Notes under the pieces: model-generated
What the model was told of the DNA's origin: nothing
The model's input: the letters and a program-made list of their open reading frames with translations, nothing else
Database searches by the model: none
Made by a program: the position numbers and the translations under genes
Source of the DNA: Myotis daubentonii
Lineage: Eukaryota > Chordata > Mammalia > Chiroptera > Vespertilionidae
NCBI RefSeq assembly: GCF_963259705.1
Contig: NC_081842.1
Coordinates: 88,528,433 to 88,592,432 of the forward strand
Direction of reading: 5' to 3'
DNA length: 64,000 nt
Part shown: piece after piece, positions 34,900 through 45,702 of the stretch
Numbering within the stretch: the stretch's first letter is position 1
Layout of the letters: each line of letters opens with the position of its first letter

Positions 34900-35440
34900 G
34901 GGACACCATCTGGACCCCAGGGGCGACGCAGCCAGGCCCCAGAAGGAGACCCAGGGCCCGGGGCTGAGTTGCAGCTGTGGTACGCAATCCAGTGCCTGGG
35001 CTGAGGAGACCCAGAAGGAGACCCAGGCGCCGGGGCTGTTTTTGCCGCTGGGGCACGCAATCCGGTGCCCAGGCTGAGAAGACCCAGGGCCCGGGGCTGC
35101 ATCGCAGCTGGGGCACGCCATCCTGTGCCCAGGCTGAGGAGACCCAGGCCCCAGGGCTGTATCGCTGCTGGGGCATGCGATCCAGTACCTGGGCTGAGGA
35201 GACCCAGAAGGAGACCCAGGCACCGGGGCTGTTTTTGCCGCTGGGGCATGCAATCCGGTGCCCAGGTTGAGGAGACCCAGGGCCCGGGGCTGCGTCGCAG
35301 CTGGGGCACGCCATCCTGTCCAGGGGAGATATAGCCAGGCCCCAGAAGGAGACCCAGGCCCCAGGGCTGTATCGCTGCTGGGGCACGCGATCCAGTGCCT
35401 GGGCTGAGGAGACCCAGAAGGAGACCCAGGGGCCTCCCAA
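34900..35440 (+). repeat. GC-rich tandem repeat (about 75-bp units) within Helitron
   Basis: About seven variable units built from ggctgaggagacccag and ctggggcacgcaatcc/ggtgcccaggct. The repeats create long chance ORFs on the minus strand (34544-35455, 303 codons) with no domain. Confidence 0.8.
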
Positions 35441-35559
35441 GAGGAGAGTCTCCATGGTCAGATGGCGTGGTGTCCGGACAGGAATAAAGACCCGAGGTGA
35501 CTCAGATGCCTGGCCACAGGGTTAGACCAGCCAGCAGGGCCTTTCAGTTGGGACTGGGG

Positions 35560-36530
35560 TGGGGGTGGGGCGAGGGAGGCAAGCCGGAAATAGAGAACTA
35601 CAACTCCCAGGAGGCTTAGCGGCCAGGGCCTGGGTGCCTGGCTGTGAAATCGGATGGGCTGTAGTTTCGCAAGCCACTTTAAACTAGAGGCTTGCAAGGT
35701 TGGAAGTTCTGCGTCAGGAGCCAGGGAGAAATGGAGCTGGAGCAGAGAGAGGGGTCCATGGCAGCTGTGGGCTTTGAGGAGTTCTCAGCACCTCCCGGCT
35801 GGGAGCTGGCGCTGCCTCCGCTGAAGGTGGTCACATCCTGGAGAGCGAGCTTGAGGCCGAAGTGGAGTTCGTGTCTGGGGGTCTGGGCAGCTCCAGCCTC
35901 CAGGAGTGAGAAGAAGAGGAGGAGGCAGCCTGAGGCCAGCAAGGGCGGCGCCAACAGGAACTCAATCGCAGGAAGTACCAGGCGCTGGATTGGCGCTGCA
36001 GGGAGATTGAGCAGGCGAAGGAGCGGGTCCTGAACAGGCTCCATCAGATATAGAGGATAACATGGAGACTCCAGCAGGCGCGGAGGTTCCTCATGAAGGT
36101 GCTGGACTCCTACGGTGACAACTACTGGGCCAGCCAGTTCACCATCTTACTGGAGGACGAGGGCAGCCAGGGCAGAGACGCCCCCAACCCAGGCAACGCT
36201 GAGAACGAGCCTCCAGAGAAAGAGGGGCTGTCCCCGCCCAGGAGGACGCCAGCGCCCACAGAAGCCAGCAGCCCGGCCCCTGGCGAGGGGCCCAGCAGTT
36301 GGAAGAGGCGGCGAGTGCCATAGGAAGGGCACTGGGCAGGAGTCCCGCTGACTCCGGAGCTGGCCCCCGTGCAGATAAAGGTGGAGGAAGACTTTGGCTT
36401 CTAAGCCCTCGAGGCTCTGGACTTAAGTTGGGTTTCTCGGGGGCCAGACAAGCTGCTGCCCTACCCCACCCTAGCCAGCTCCCCCTTTGACTGACCCCCC
36501 AATAAATGGACCCGATGCAAAAAAAAAAAG
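35560..36530 (+). pseudogene. TFPT: TFPT processed pseudogene (retrocopy)
   Basis: TFPT encodes a nuclear INO80-complex subunit, first known as a TCF3 fusion partner. The N-terminus is intact from 35731 ([19 protein letters not shown]). After the ALPPL stretch the frame shifts, and later pieces recur in other frames: [20 protein letters not shown] and [20 protein letters not shown] (36093-36323). No introns separate these parts. An aataaa at about 36501 and an 11-A tail near 36520-36530 show origin from a polyadenylated mRNA. Frameshifts and stops make it non-coding. The 5' side includes actacaactcccagg (about 35598), a ZNF143-type promoter motif, and ccggaaa, suggesting a transcript that began upstream. 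The exact 5' edge is uncertain. It lies inside a Helitron. Confidence 0.88.
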
Positions 36531-36534
36531 CTTA

Positions 36535-36682
36535 TAGAGGCATGTTTATAGGATCAAATAGTATAAATATAGATGTAACAGGACAATAAAAAGAGAACCT
36601 GGCTATGATGATAACCTGAATGCTGCCTCTGTGTCATTCCTTCTTTGGGAACCCCTGGACCTGCTGGGGCTGGACCCCAACA
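36535..36682 (+). repeat. class-II-type LTR fragment
   Basis: Matches parts of the solo LTR at 58510-59287: agtataaatatagatgtaac, gtgtcattccttcttt and cccctggacctgctgggg. Internally deleted and truncated at both ends. Confidence 0.75.
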
Positions 36683-36860
36683 TTCCTCTTCTTATAAGGA
36701 CTTCAGTGAGATGGGCTAAGGGTCCCACTGGAACTGCCACAATTTAATGTAATCCCCTCTTTAAAGATCTTATCTCCATATACAGGTACATTCTGAGGTT
36801 CTGGGGATTAGGATTTTAACATACATTTTGTTGATTACCCAAATCAGCCCTTAACAACCA
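36683..36860 (-). repeat. MLT1-type LTR fragment
   Basis: cctcttcttataaggac, ctttaaagatcttatctcc and acattctgaggttctggg follow the reverse of MLT1. It lies within Helitron boundaries although the family predates them. Confidence 0.7.
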
Positions 36861-37114
36861 GCATGTTTCAGAAAGTAGATTCCTACAGGGTTATTTACCA
36901 AACATTCAGAAGTATTTTTAAAAGAGCTAAGCCCCTCGCCCACCGTGTGGGCCCCTCCCAGCGAAGAGCGAAGGCCTGGGTTCCGGGCACTGGAGGAAAA
37001 CTGGTGCCAGCAGCCAGGGGAAGGGGCCCCCAAGGGGCCCCAGATTGCGAGAGGGCACAGGGTGGGCTGAGGGACCCACCCGAGTGCACAAATTTTTGTG
37101 CACCGGGCCTCTAG

Positions 37115-37420
37115 TCTATATATATAAAAGCCTAAGTGACCACCTGACCATCCAACCGGTAGCTATGACATGCACTGGCCACCAGGCGGCAGACATTCAA
37201 TGCAGGAGCTGCAGAGCTGCAGTGATTTGGCAGTTGGGGTTCTCGGGTGACACACCTGGACCAGAGAGGAGGGAGCCTGATTCTGAGGTGCATCACCCAA
37301 GAACCACCCTCTCACAATCTGGGACCCCTGGGGGATGTCAGAGAACTGGTTTGGGCCCAATTCCCACAGGCCAGGCTGAGGGACCCCACTGGTGCACAAA
37401 TCTGTGCACCGAGCCTCTAG
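37115..37420 (+). mobile_element. Helitron (306 bp), abutting the previous one
   Basis: TCTATATATATAAAAGCC starts on the base after the previous CTAG. The end is a ggtgcacaaatctgtgcacc hairpin, then gagcctctag. The subterminal ggccaccaggcgg motif is present. Confidence 0.88.
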
Positions 37421-38548
37421 TATTTAACATATTGCAACTGCACACTCCAAAATAGAAAATTCTGTGGAAACTGTTAGATCAGGGTCTTAGAAAGAAAGCA
37501 AACTCAGAATCCTTCACTTTCAGAGTTCCCTCAATACATTCTTGGCTGGAATTTTGGCTTCAGTTCTATTACCCACAAAGATACTTTGCAACTTAATCAT
37601 TGGAGGGACTGAATGAGACAAATACCTTTTAAAATTTCTACTGTTATACTTGTATCATGGCTTCTGAACTTAAAGGTCAATATTCAGCATTTATTCCAGA
37701 GAAATTTCCTTGAGTGAGGGAGGCTCAATTAATAAAGAAAATTCCTGGGCAGGGGTGAAAGTATCAAGTAATGTTTCACATAATGACCCATATGCTCAAC
37801 TACACTGTTATTTAAAACAAACCCAAACCAACATAAAACTTCTACCTCAAGAATATCTTTTTCCTTTTAATGCTAAGCTCCTTAAAAGAGGTCTCCATTT
37901 CTCAATCATCTAACAACTAATGTAGTTCACAGTCATATGGCATCTATGCATCAGAAAAAAATACTTTGAGATTTTATGAGCATTCGCATTTCAAATTCAC
38001 TAATGTACATCTATATTGGAATTGGCCAACATAAACAAAAGTTAATTATGTATTCTGCCATGAAAGAATTTTTTTTTCCAGAAAAAGAAGAGATTGCGAT
38101 CTGGATCGTGCAGACATGTCAAGTCATGTGCATGAAAACAGGCCACGAAGAAAACAGGAGTCCCTTTTACAGAGAGGAAGAGGAAGTTAAGGCAAAAGGC
38201 TGTTACAGCCATTGAGCTTGTTGTAAACATAGAGTTCTTCCTGTAGGGCTTTTATAACTGACTTAAAGTATGAGAGCTCCTCCAAAGGCCCTCCCAATTC
38301 CTAACTAGGTTATGTCTCTCATAAATTTTGGTAGAATACAGGGTGTTTATTTCCAGAATTCCAATAATTCCTGTGAGTTTTAAGTTAGCCAGCAGAGGGC
38401 AGCAAATAGTAGTGCAAAACCTCAAGCTTGTAGTAGCAGCTGTTATGAATAAAGCATGAGGGTTAGATCACATTAAAGTCAATACATAAAGATTTTCTTG
38501 ACACAAGGAAGATTTTTGGTGCTACTTCAAAAATAAAAATAAGTGATT
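37421..38548. other. no gene recognised
   Basis: 37427-37465 repeats 33662-33700 at 38 of 39 bases. ORFs of 67-79 codons near 37710-38215 have no known domain. Confidence 0.5.
38389..38403 (+). promoter_or_regulatory. CTCF-like motif
   Basis: ccagcagagggcagc fits the CTCF core consensus fully. Motif evidence only. Confidence 0.35.
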
Positions 38549-40015
38549 TTTGGGAGAGAACCAAGATGGCGGCATAGGTAAATGCTGATACTTGCTGCCA
38601 CCCACAACCACATCAAAATTACAACTAAAATACAGAACAACCATTATTCAGAACTGCCTGAAAGCTGGCTGAATGAGTCCTACAACTAGAGAGACAAAGA
38701 AGAAAATACATCAATACTGGTAGGAGGGGCAGAGGCACGGAACGGGCTGGTCCAACACCCATGTGTGGCATGTTTTTAATCAAGAGGGATATCTTCATTG
38801 TGGAGCCCTTTTGTTAGAAGCAAGGGGTCCCAGCCCCACACCACACCCCTAGTGTAGGGTTCAAGAGTTGGGAAGTCCTCATAACTTTGGGCTGTAAAAA
38901 TCAGTGGGGATTGTGGCTGAGTGACTCAGAGGCTGCTAGAGATTCAGGCAGTCCCTCTTAAAGGGCCAGCACATGAGCTTACATGATCCCACTCCCTCTG
39001 AGCTCCAGTGCTGGGTGGCAGCAAGGCAGAGGAATTGGGAGAACCAGGGACATATAGGTAAGAACTGGATTGTCTGGCTTGGGGGGGGGTGGCTTTCTCC
39101 CATATGGGGGTACTTGCAGGGGTCACTGTTCCTGTGCTGGGACCTCCCCACATTGCAGAGCTGTCTGGCAGCCATATCTGAGTTTCCATCAGCATGGCTC
39201 AGACTGTTTGTTCCACCCTGGTGATTCCCTGAGACCCTGCCCCATCCAACTTGCAGTTCCAACCAAGCTGTTTGAAGGAGCTTTTCCATATGAATGGCCT
39301 GTCCTGGATCAGGTTACAGACTTTCCTAAACTCTCTTAAACAAGCAGCAACTGGTGTTAGTGTGCCCCATGCCAATCAATTAAAAGGCCCAAGACTCAGC
39401 ACTAGCACCAGCCTGCCTTGCTTCTCAGCTTGGCCACCCGTTCCAAGCCCAATACAAATAGCAGCTATTTGCATATCACTCAGTAGCTCCCGTCAGGTGG
39501 CCCCAGGCAGTGGCTGACTTGGCACCTCCCAGGAGGCTCCAGAGCCAGTGCACCCAGTGTATAGTTTCAGACCATACCAGATTACAACTCCACACATCCA
39601 CAAGTGACACACTGAAGGGGCAGACTCAGTAAGCACCAAAGCCCCACTGAAGCAAGTCCTGCTCCAGAGGGGTGTTTCCTGCACAGCAGCTCTTCCACTG
39701 TAGTTGCAGCTGGATCTCACAGCCAATTGGTCTGGAGGTAAACTCCTCCCAGTGATGCCAACAACAATCAAGGTTCAACTCCAACAACACTGTTGTGTTC
39801 TAGAATGCCCAGTGCAGGTGACTGGGGAGGCTGAGCCACTGGGCCCTACAGGACAGCTACTACACAAGGCTGCTCTACCAATTCCAGAAGACATAGTAGC
39901 TGCTGCTTGTTTAAGAGAGTTTAGGAAAGTCTGAAGCCTGATCTAGGACAGGCCATTCATATGGAATACATAGTAAAAAACACAAGGAAGCAGCCAAAAT
40001 GTGGACACAAAGAAA
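38549..40015 (+). repeat. L1/HAL1-like 5' UTR and start-of-ORF1 region, truncated
   Basis: Begins gagagaaccaagatggcggc and runs through the 5' UTR to aaacacaaggaagcagccaa, equivalent to the start of ORF1, where the next element begins. ORFs here are non-coding. Confidence 0.75.
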
Positions 40016-40017
40016 CA

Positions 40018-41994
40018 TGTGGAGAAAAACCAAGATGGCGGCATAGGTAAACACCAGAGTTTGCTGCCTCGAACAACCACTTCAAAAATACAACTAAAAG
40101 ACGGAACGGACATCATCCAGAACCACAGAAAGGCTGGCTGAGTGGAAGTTCTACAACTAGGAGGAAAGAGAAAAACATACCGAGACTCAGAGGAGGCGCA
40201 GTGCTGAAGTAAAATACTAAGGTGTGGAGTGCATGCGGAGCAGGCTGGTGGCTGAGGGCGTGGTGTTGTTTTCAATCAGGAGGGAGTCTCAGGCTCTGAG
40301 CTCCAGCTCCCCGGCGAGGATCCAGGAACCAGGAAGCCCAGAGGTCAGAGTGGGACCATCCAGTTTGAAGCTCCATGGAAGCATAAAAGACACACTCAGG
40401 GGGCAGACTCAGTGAGCACCAAAGCCCCATTGAAGCAAGTCTACCCCCAGAGGAGTGTCTCCAGCACAGAAGTTCTCCCACTGCAGACACAGCTGATTCT
40501 CACAGCCAATTGGCCTGGAGGTCAATTCCTCACAGTGATAACTACAACAATCAAGGCTTAATTACAACAAGACTGTGCACAAAGCCCACAAGGGGGTGCA
40601 CCAAGAGTGTCTACCTCAGGTAATTGGGACACTTAGCACAGAAAGGCACTCTATTGACACAGAGAAGCATAAAAAATGCCGAGACAAAGAAACAGGACAC
40701 AAATGACAGAATGGAAGGAAAGCAAACTGCTGGATATAGAGTTCAAAACCACACCTTTAAGATCTTTAAAGAACTGTCTAGAAGCCGCAGATAAACTTAA
40801 TAAGGCCCTCAAAAAGGCCGGTGAGACCGCCGATAAATGTAGTGAGATCTTCAAGAAGACTGGTAAGACCGCCGATAAATGTAGTCAGATCCTCAAGAAA
40901 TCTAGTCAGACCCTCGATGTTGTGATAAAGGACCAACTAGAAATTAAGTATACACTGACTGAAATAAAGAACATTATACAGACTCCCAACAGCAGACCAG
41001 AGGATCGCAAGAATCAAGTCAAAGATTTGAAATATGAAGAAGCAAAAAACACCCAACCGGAAAAGCAAAATGAAAAAAGAATCCAAAAATATGAAGATAG
41101 TGTAAAGAGCCTCTGGGACAGCTTCAAGCATACCAACAGCAGAATTATAGGGGTGCCAGAAGAAGAGAGAGAGCAAGATATTGAAAACCTATTTGAAGAA
41201 ATAATGACAGAAAACTTCCCCTACCTGGTGAAAGAAATAGACTTCCAAGTCCAGGAAGCGCAGAGAACCCCAAACAAAAGGAATCCAAAGAGGACCACAC
41301 CAAGACACATCATAATTAAAATGCCAAGAGCAAAAGACAAAGAGAGAATCCTAAAAGCAGCAAGAGAAAGAAACCCAGTTACCTACAAGGGAGTACCCAT
41401 ACGACTGTCAGCTGATTTCTCAACAGAAACTTTGCAGGCCAGAAGGGAGTGGCAAGAAATATTCAAAGTGATGAATACCAAGAACCTACAACCAAGACTA
41501 CTTTATCCAGCAAAGCTATCATTCAGAATTGAAGGCCAGATAAAGAGCTTCACAGATAAGGAAAAGCTAAAGGAGTTCATCACCACCAAACGAGTATTAT
41601 ATGAAATGCTGAAAGGTATCCTTTAAGAAGAGGAAGAGGAAGAAAAAGGTAAAGATACAAATTATGAACAACAAATACACATCTATCAACAAATGAATCT
41701 AAAAATCAAGGGAATAAATAATCTGATGAACAGTATGAACTGGCGATTGTAATAGAATCAGGGACATAGAAAGGGAATGGACTGACTATTCTTGGGGGGG
41801 AAGGGGTGTGGGAGATGCGGGAAGAGACTGGACAAAAATCGTGCACCTATGGATGAGGACAGTGGGTGGGAAGTGAGGGTGGAGGGTGGGGTGGGAACTG
41901 GGAGGAGGGGAGTTATGGGGGGGGGAAGAGGAACAAATGTAATAATTTGAACAATAAAGATTTAATTTAAAAAAATAAAATAAAAATAAAATAC
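40018..41994 (+). mobile_element. complete HAL1-like (ORF1-only) L1-derived retrotransposon
   Basis: The 5' end is ggagaaaaaccaagatggcg, followed by a 660-bp 5' UTR, an intact ORF1 (40676-41626), then directly a G-rich 3' UTR with aataaagatttaatt and an A-rich tail. No ORF2 (endonuclease/reverse transcriptase) lies between. Known half-L1 (HAL1) elements have this plan and rely on L1 enzymes. A simple ORF2 deletion in one copy is unlikely, because the fragment at 25455-25855 has the same ORF1-to-3' UTR junction. Confidence 0.85.
40676..41626 (+). CDS. L1-type ORF1 protein (RNA-binding chaperone), 316 aa, intact
   Basis: Encodes an intact 316-residue L1 ORF1p-like protein, close to the 338 residues of human ORF1p. 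Residues about 25-100 form a charged coiled coil (trimerisation in L1). Within it a 14-residue unit (two heptads) is repeated: AGETADKCSEIFKK then TGKTADKCSQILKK. An RRM-like domain follows (about 155-250; RIIGVPEEEREQDIENLFEE, TPRHIIIKMPRAKDKERIL), then the C-terminal domain (about 255-316; QARREWQEIFKVMNTKNLQ). Together these bind and chaperone element RNA in cytoplasmic RNPs. The start Met begins the MPRQRNRTQMTEWKES sequence, equivalent to that at 28187 on the minus strand. Whether it is expressed is unknown. Confidence 0.9.
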   Translation: MPRQRNRTQMTEWKESKLLDIEFKTTPLRSLKNCLEAADKLNKALKKAGETADKCSEIFKKTGKTADKCSQILKKSSQTLDVVIKDQLEIKYTLTEIKNIIQTPNSRPEDRKNQVKDLKYEEAKNTQPEKQNEKRIQKYEDSVKSLWDSFKHTNSRIIGVPEEEREQDIENLFEEIMTENFPYLVKEIDFQVQEAQRTPNKRNPKRTTPRHIIIKMPRAKDKERILKAARERNPVTYKGVPIRLSADFSTETLQARREWQEIFKVMNTKNLQPRLLYPAKLSFRIEGQIKSFTDKEKLKEFITTKRVLYEMLKGIL

Positions 41995-42139
41995 TACTAC
42001 CCAGGCGCCCCCCCCCCCCTAAAAAAAAGAAACTTGCTTTTTTTCTCAGGTGGGTCACAGATTAGAGCTCATATCAAATTAGCAATTTGTTTTTATAACA
42101 ACTCTAAAGAAAATAAATATGTAAACCAGTACAATATAC

Positions 42140-42350
42140 TATGGTCATTAAGACTACCTGGGGTCACTGGGACTTGAATTTGAATCTCTGCATTACAATG
42201 TAGAAGCTGTGTGACTTTGGGTAAGATGCCTAACCATTTTGAGCCTCAATTTCTCACTTGTGAAATGGAATATTAATAGTGTCTAGAGAGGATAGTTTGA
42301 GGGTAACGGAAATAGCATTTAGCAAGTAAGGGTTTAGTAAATGGTTATTA
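42140..42350 (+). repeat. MIR SINE
   Basis: gaagctgtgtgactttgggt, cctaaccattttgagcctca and cttgtgaaatggaatatta follow the MIR core. Old mammalian SINE. Confidence 0.85.
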
Positions 42351-42439
42351 ATGCTGCTGTTATTAACTGGGGAGTAGCAAAATCATGCAGTCCCATTGGA
42401 AGAATTTAAGAGAATTTAAATAAATAATAACTGGAAGTT

Positions 42440-43170
42440 TTCAAATAGCAAAAAAGAAGAAGACCCTTTAATGTTTTATGTAACACTGGTTTGTTGATGA
42501 TGAACTCTTAGGTATGGGAAGCTCTTTATCTGTCTTTTGATTCTAAATGATTGCTTTGCTGGGTAGAGTAATTTTGGTTGTAGGTCCTAGCTTTTCATCA
42601 CTTGAATATTTCTTGCCACTCCTTCCTGGTCTGCAAAGTTTTTGTTGAGAAATCAGCTGCCAGTCTTATGGGAGCTCCTGTGTAAGGCACCAACTGCTTT
42701 TACTTTGCTGCTTTTAAGATTACCTCTTTGTTTTTAATCCTTGGCATTTTAATTATGATATATCTTGGTGTGGGCATCTTTGGGTTCAGCATCTTTGGGG
42801 CTCTCTGTGCTTCCTGGACTTGTGTGTCTATTTCTTTCACCAAATTAATGAAGTTTTCTGTCATTATATTTTCAAATAGGTTTTCAATTTCTTGCTCTCT
42901 CTGTTTCTTCTTCCAGCACCCTCAATGATGTGAATGTTGGTAGATCTAAAGTTGTCCCAGAGGCTCCCTACAGTCCTCATTTTTTAAATTATTTTTTCTT
43001 TTTGATGTTCTAATTGGGTATTTTTTGCTTCCTTATATTACAATTTGATTATCAGCTTCATCAATTCTACTGTTGATTTCCTGTAAATTAATCTTCATTT
43101 CAGTTAGTGTATCCTTCATTTCCGACTGGTTCTTTTTTATGGGTTTCATGTCCTTTTTAGTTTTATATTT
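42440..43170 (-). repeat. HAL1-like ORF1 3' half, decayed
   Basis: Minus strand: aatgttttatgtaacactgg, aagctctttatctgtctttt and ttgtaggtcctagcttttca correspond to the reverse of ORF1. Several frameshifts. The reading continues to the coiled-coil region near 43120. Confidence 0.8.
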
Positions 43171-44343
43171 TTAACAAAACACATATTCCTTTCTGATTAC
43201 AATTCACATGTATTTCTTTTTATTAAATTTAGGAATAAAGACAAATCAGCTATAGCTATATTTAAGTTACTAGGGCATAGTAAAATGAACCAGGCTCACT
43301 CAATATTCAAAAATATTTGAGATAGGTATGGAAATAATGTAAATAAATAAACATATGTTCTTTGAGTAGCTTTCATTATTATTTTCAGTTGCTGTGAAAC
43401 CAATCAATCAAGAAGAACTTAGTGATATTAAAAACAAATGAAGAATTACAGAAAACAATATTGTATCTTTACAATATTGAAACTGAATACAAATTTAGTT
43501 TTTAAGAAGGAAGTAGAATTTAAACTGTGCTTTTTAATATGTTGTGCCTTTAAACATCAAGGAAGTGGGAGGAAAAAACTAAAAGCAAAAAGAGCAGTGG
43601 AGGCAAGAATGAGCAAGGCACATGTGAAGATACTGATAGAGGGACCAGATTGGAGAAGAGAGCATTGTTGGGGCTGAGGAATAGTGAGAAATAAGATCTT
43701 TCAGCAAGTGCTATCTTTTGCTATTAATATTAAGACACTAAAATCAGGCAAGAGAGTTTGGATGTAATAGGGGGCCATTATTGAGTAGTTTCTTTAAATT
43801 TTAATATTCTTGTACAAATTAGTAGTGTTTTTTCTTGCACTCAGTGGAACGGAAAATTACATCTTCTGACTTATTTTCATCAGGTGAGAATTCTAATTTC
43901 AAATGAAAATTTCCCCTTTAGTATATAAAGAATTAAAATAAAACCATAATCCTAAAACATAAGAGAAATTATCTCTGAATATTTTTATAGATGAAATTAA
44001 TGCTGAAATAATTGCAGTTATAATTTTAATAGGGAAGAATGATAGCATTGCATAGGGATGGGAGGATAGAGCAAAGGAGAGACTGGCAAGTGCCCAAAAG
44101 GGTGGCATTTCTGTAGTTGTTGGTAGGATTGTTGGGAGTTACTGCTCACCAAGGATAGATCTTACAGGGAGAGCCAGAAACAGGATGCCATTAACAACTT
44201 GATTCTCTTCAGATTCAGAAATAGGCAGTGCATTATGCAAATTATGAGGTTCCATTTCAAGTGCCATCTGACTCACTCCAGCTCTACTATAGTGAATAAT
44301 AACAACAAAAATGCTAATTTATTTTGGATAGTCCTTTAGTGAT

Positions 44344-44383
<40 letters not shown>
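43171..44383. other. no gene; (TA)n tract
   Basis: AT-rich DNA ending in a TA run at 44349-44383. No motif recognised. Confidence 0.5.
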
Positions 44384-44387
<4 letters not shown>

Positions 44388-44580
44388 ATTTCAGAGAGGG
44401 AGAGGCAGGGAGAGAGAGATAGAAGCATCAATGATGAGAGAGAATCATTGATTGGCTGACCCCTCACACCCCCGACTGGGGATTGAGCTTATAACCCAGG
44501 CATGTGCCCTGACCCAGAATCAAACTGTGACTTCCTGGTTCATAGGTTGGCACTCAACCACTGAGCACACCAGCCAGGCT
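44384..44580 (-). repeat. Ves-type SINE
   Basis: Reverse of the tRNA-derived SINE: ccactgagcacaccagccag (box-A side) and gtgccctgacccagaatcaa (box-B side), with a CT-rich part read as gagagggagaggcagggaga. Flanks ctttagtgattttca and ctttagtatttttca suggest a target duplication. Confidence 0.9.
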
Positions 44581-45447
44581 ACTTTAGTATTTTTCAAGAG
44601 TATTTGCTTCATTCATTTATCTCCTTAATCTTTGAACTGTAATCTAAAGAAAGCAGGATAGATAAAATTTGTTCAGCATTAAGTAATGACTAGCAGAATC
44701 AGGACTCTCACTTAGCCTTTTCTGATTTCAAATCTAGAAAGTTCTTCCAAAGCTTAAATAATATACTGATTGAAAATAGATTTTAATAGTTGTTTACTTC
44801 TTCCTGAATGTTTATAATCCACTCAATGTTGATGTGATTTTTACTTTTGTTCAATTTTGCATTAGGCATTTTTCATGTAGCAGCAAATACCTTTCTGGAT
44901 TCTGAACAACTTACTAGTGGAATGGTGGTGAAATTTCATTTTCACTGCTAGAACTGTGTCCCACAAAACACTTAAATAGCTGACTGGGAGTTTTTCGTGG
45001 TCTCTAGAAAAGCTCTAAGCTCCACCTTCATTGGAAAACTGAGAACCTGGCTGAAGACTCAGATTCTTTGTCTCCACTCTGGACTTAGAGATTTAGAATC
45101 TTTGGAATCGGCCTTTGTAACCAGTAAGTATCTCAGGTGACTCTTCAGGTGATTTTAGTTTTAAAAACCTGAAACTTTAATTACTCCTCTTTTTTCTTGT
45201 TGAAGAATTATCCTTCCATTCTTCCTCCATCTTAAAGTTCAACAGTGTGTGGTGCTAAAAAGCCCCCCCCCCCCCACCAATTCAGTGCTTAATATCTGCA
45301 AAGTGAAACATACACACACAGAATTTTTATGATTTCTAACCTAACCAGGGAGTATAAATTCTTTGAAAATTTTTAATTTTTCCCAGGTCGATTTCAAGTA
45401 CTCTCATGTTTTGCACAGAGAATATATTCTATATCAATAACCAAACA
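44581..45447. other. no recognised feature; C-tract at 45262-45276
   Basis: Unique-looking DNA; nothing supported. Confidence 0.5.
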
Positions 45448-45702
45448 TCTCTATATATAAAAGCCCAGCAACCAGAATGGCAGAATGACCAGAACAACCA
45501 GAACAACTGGTGTCTATGATGTGCACTGCAGCAGCCAACCAGCCTGATTTGGGCCCCAATCGCCCCCACTGCCCCCAATTGGTCCCCAGCACCCCAATAG
45601 GGGGTGGGGCTGACTGGCTAACTGCCCACAGGCCCCCTCCCCCACTGGCCGGAGGGCTGGCCAGACCCCACCTGTGCACAAATTAATGCACTGGGCCTCT
45701 AG
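45448..45702 (+). mobile_element. Helitron (Helibat-like), 255 bp
   Basis: A|TCTCTATATATAAAAGCC at the 5' end and a gtgcacaaattaatgcac hairpin followed by tgggcctctag at the 3' end. Confidence 0.88.

Larger units (their letters stand above)
34476..37114 (+). mobile_element. 2.6-kb Helitron carrying a TFPT retrocopy and LTR fragments
   Basis: The 5' end is A|TCCTATATAATAAAAGAG with the same CCAAT/octamer subterminal block as the 10877 element. The 3' end is hairpin gtgcacaaatttttgtgcac, then CGGGCCTCTAG. Between them lie a GC-rich repeat array, a processed TFPT copy, an LTR fragment and an MLT1 piece. MLT1 is older than Helitrons in bats, so that part must be captured host DNA, unless this is two partial Helitrons that happen to flank host DNA. 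Confidence 0.7.

Noticed and set aside
34544..35455. 303-codon minus-strand ORF
   Set aside because: Composed of the repeat array inside a Helitron; the proline/tryptophan-rich repeats appear in several frames and match no domain.
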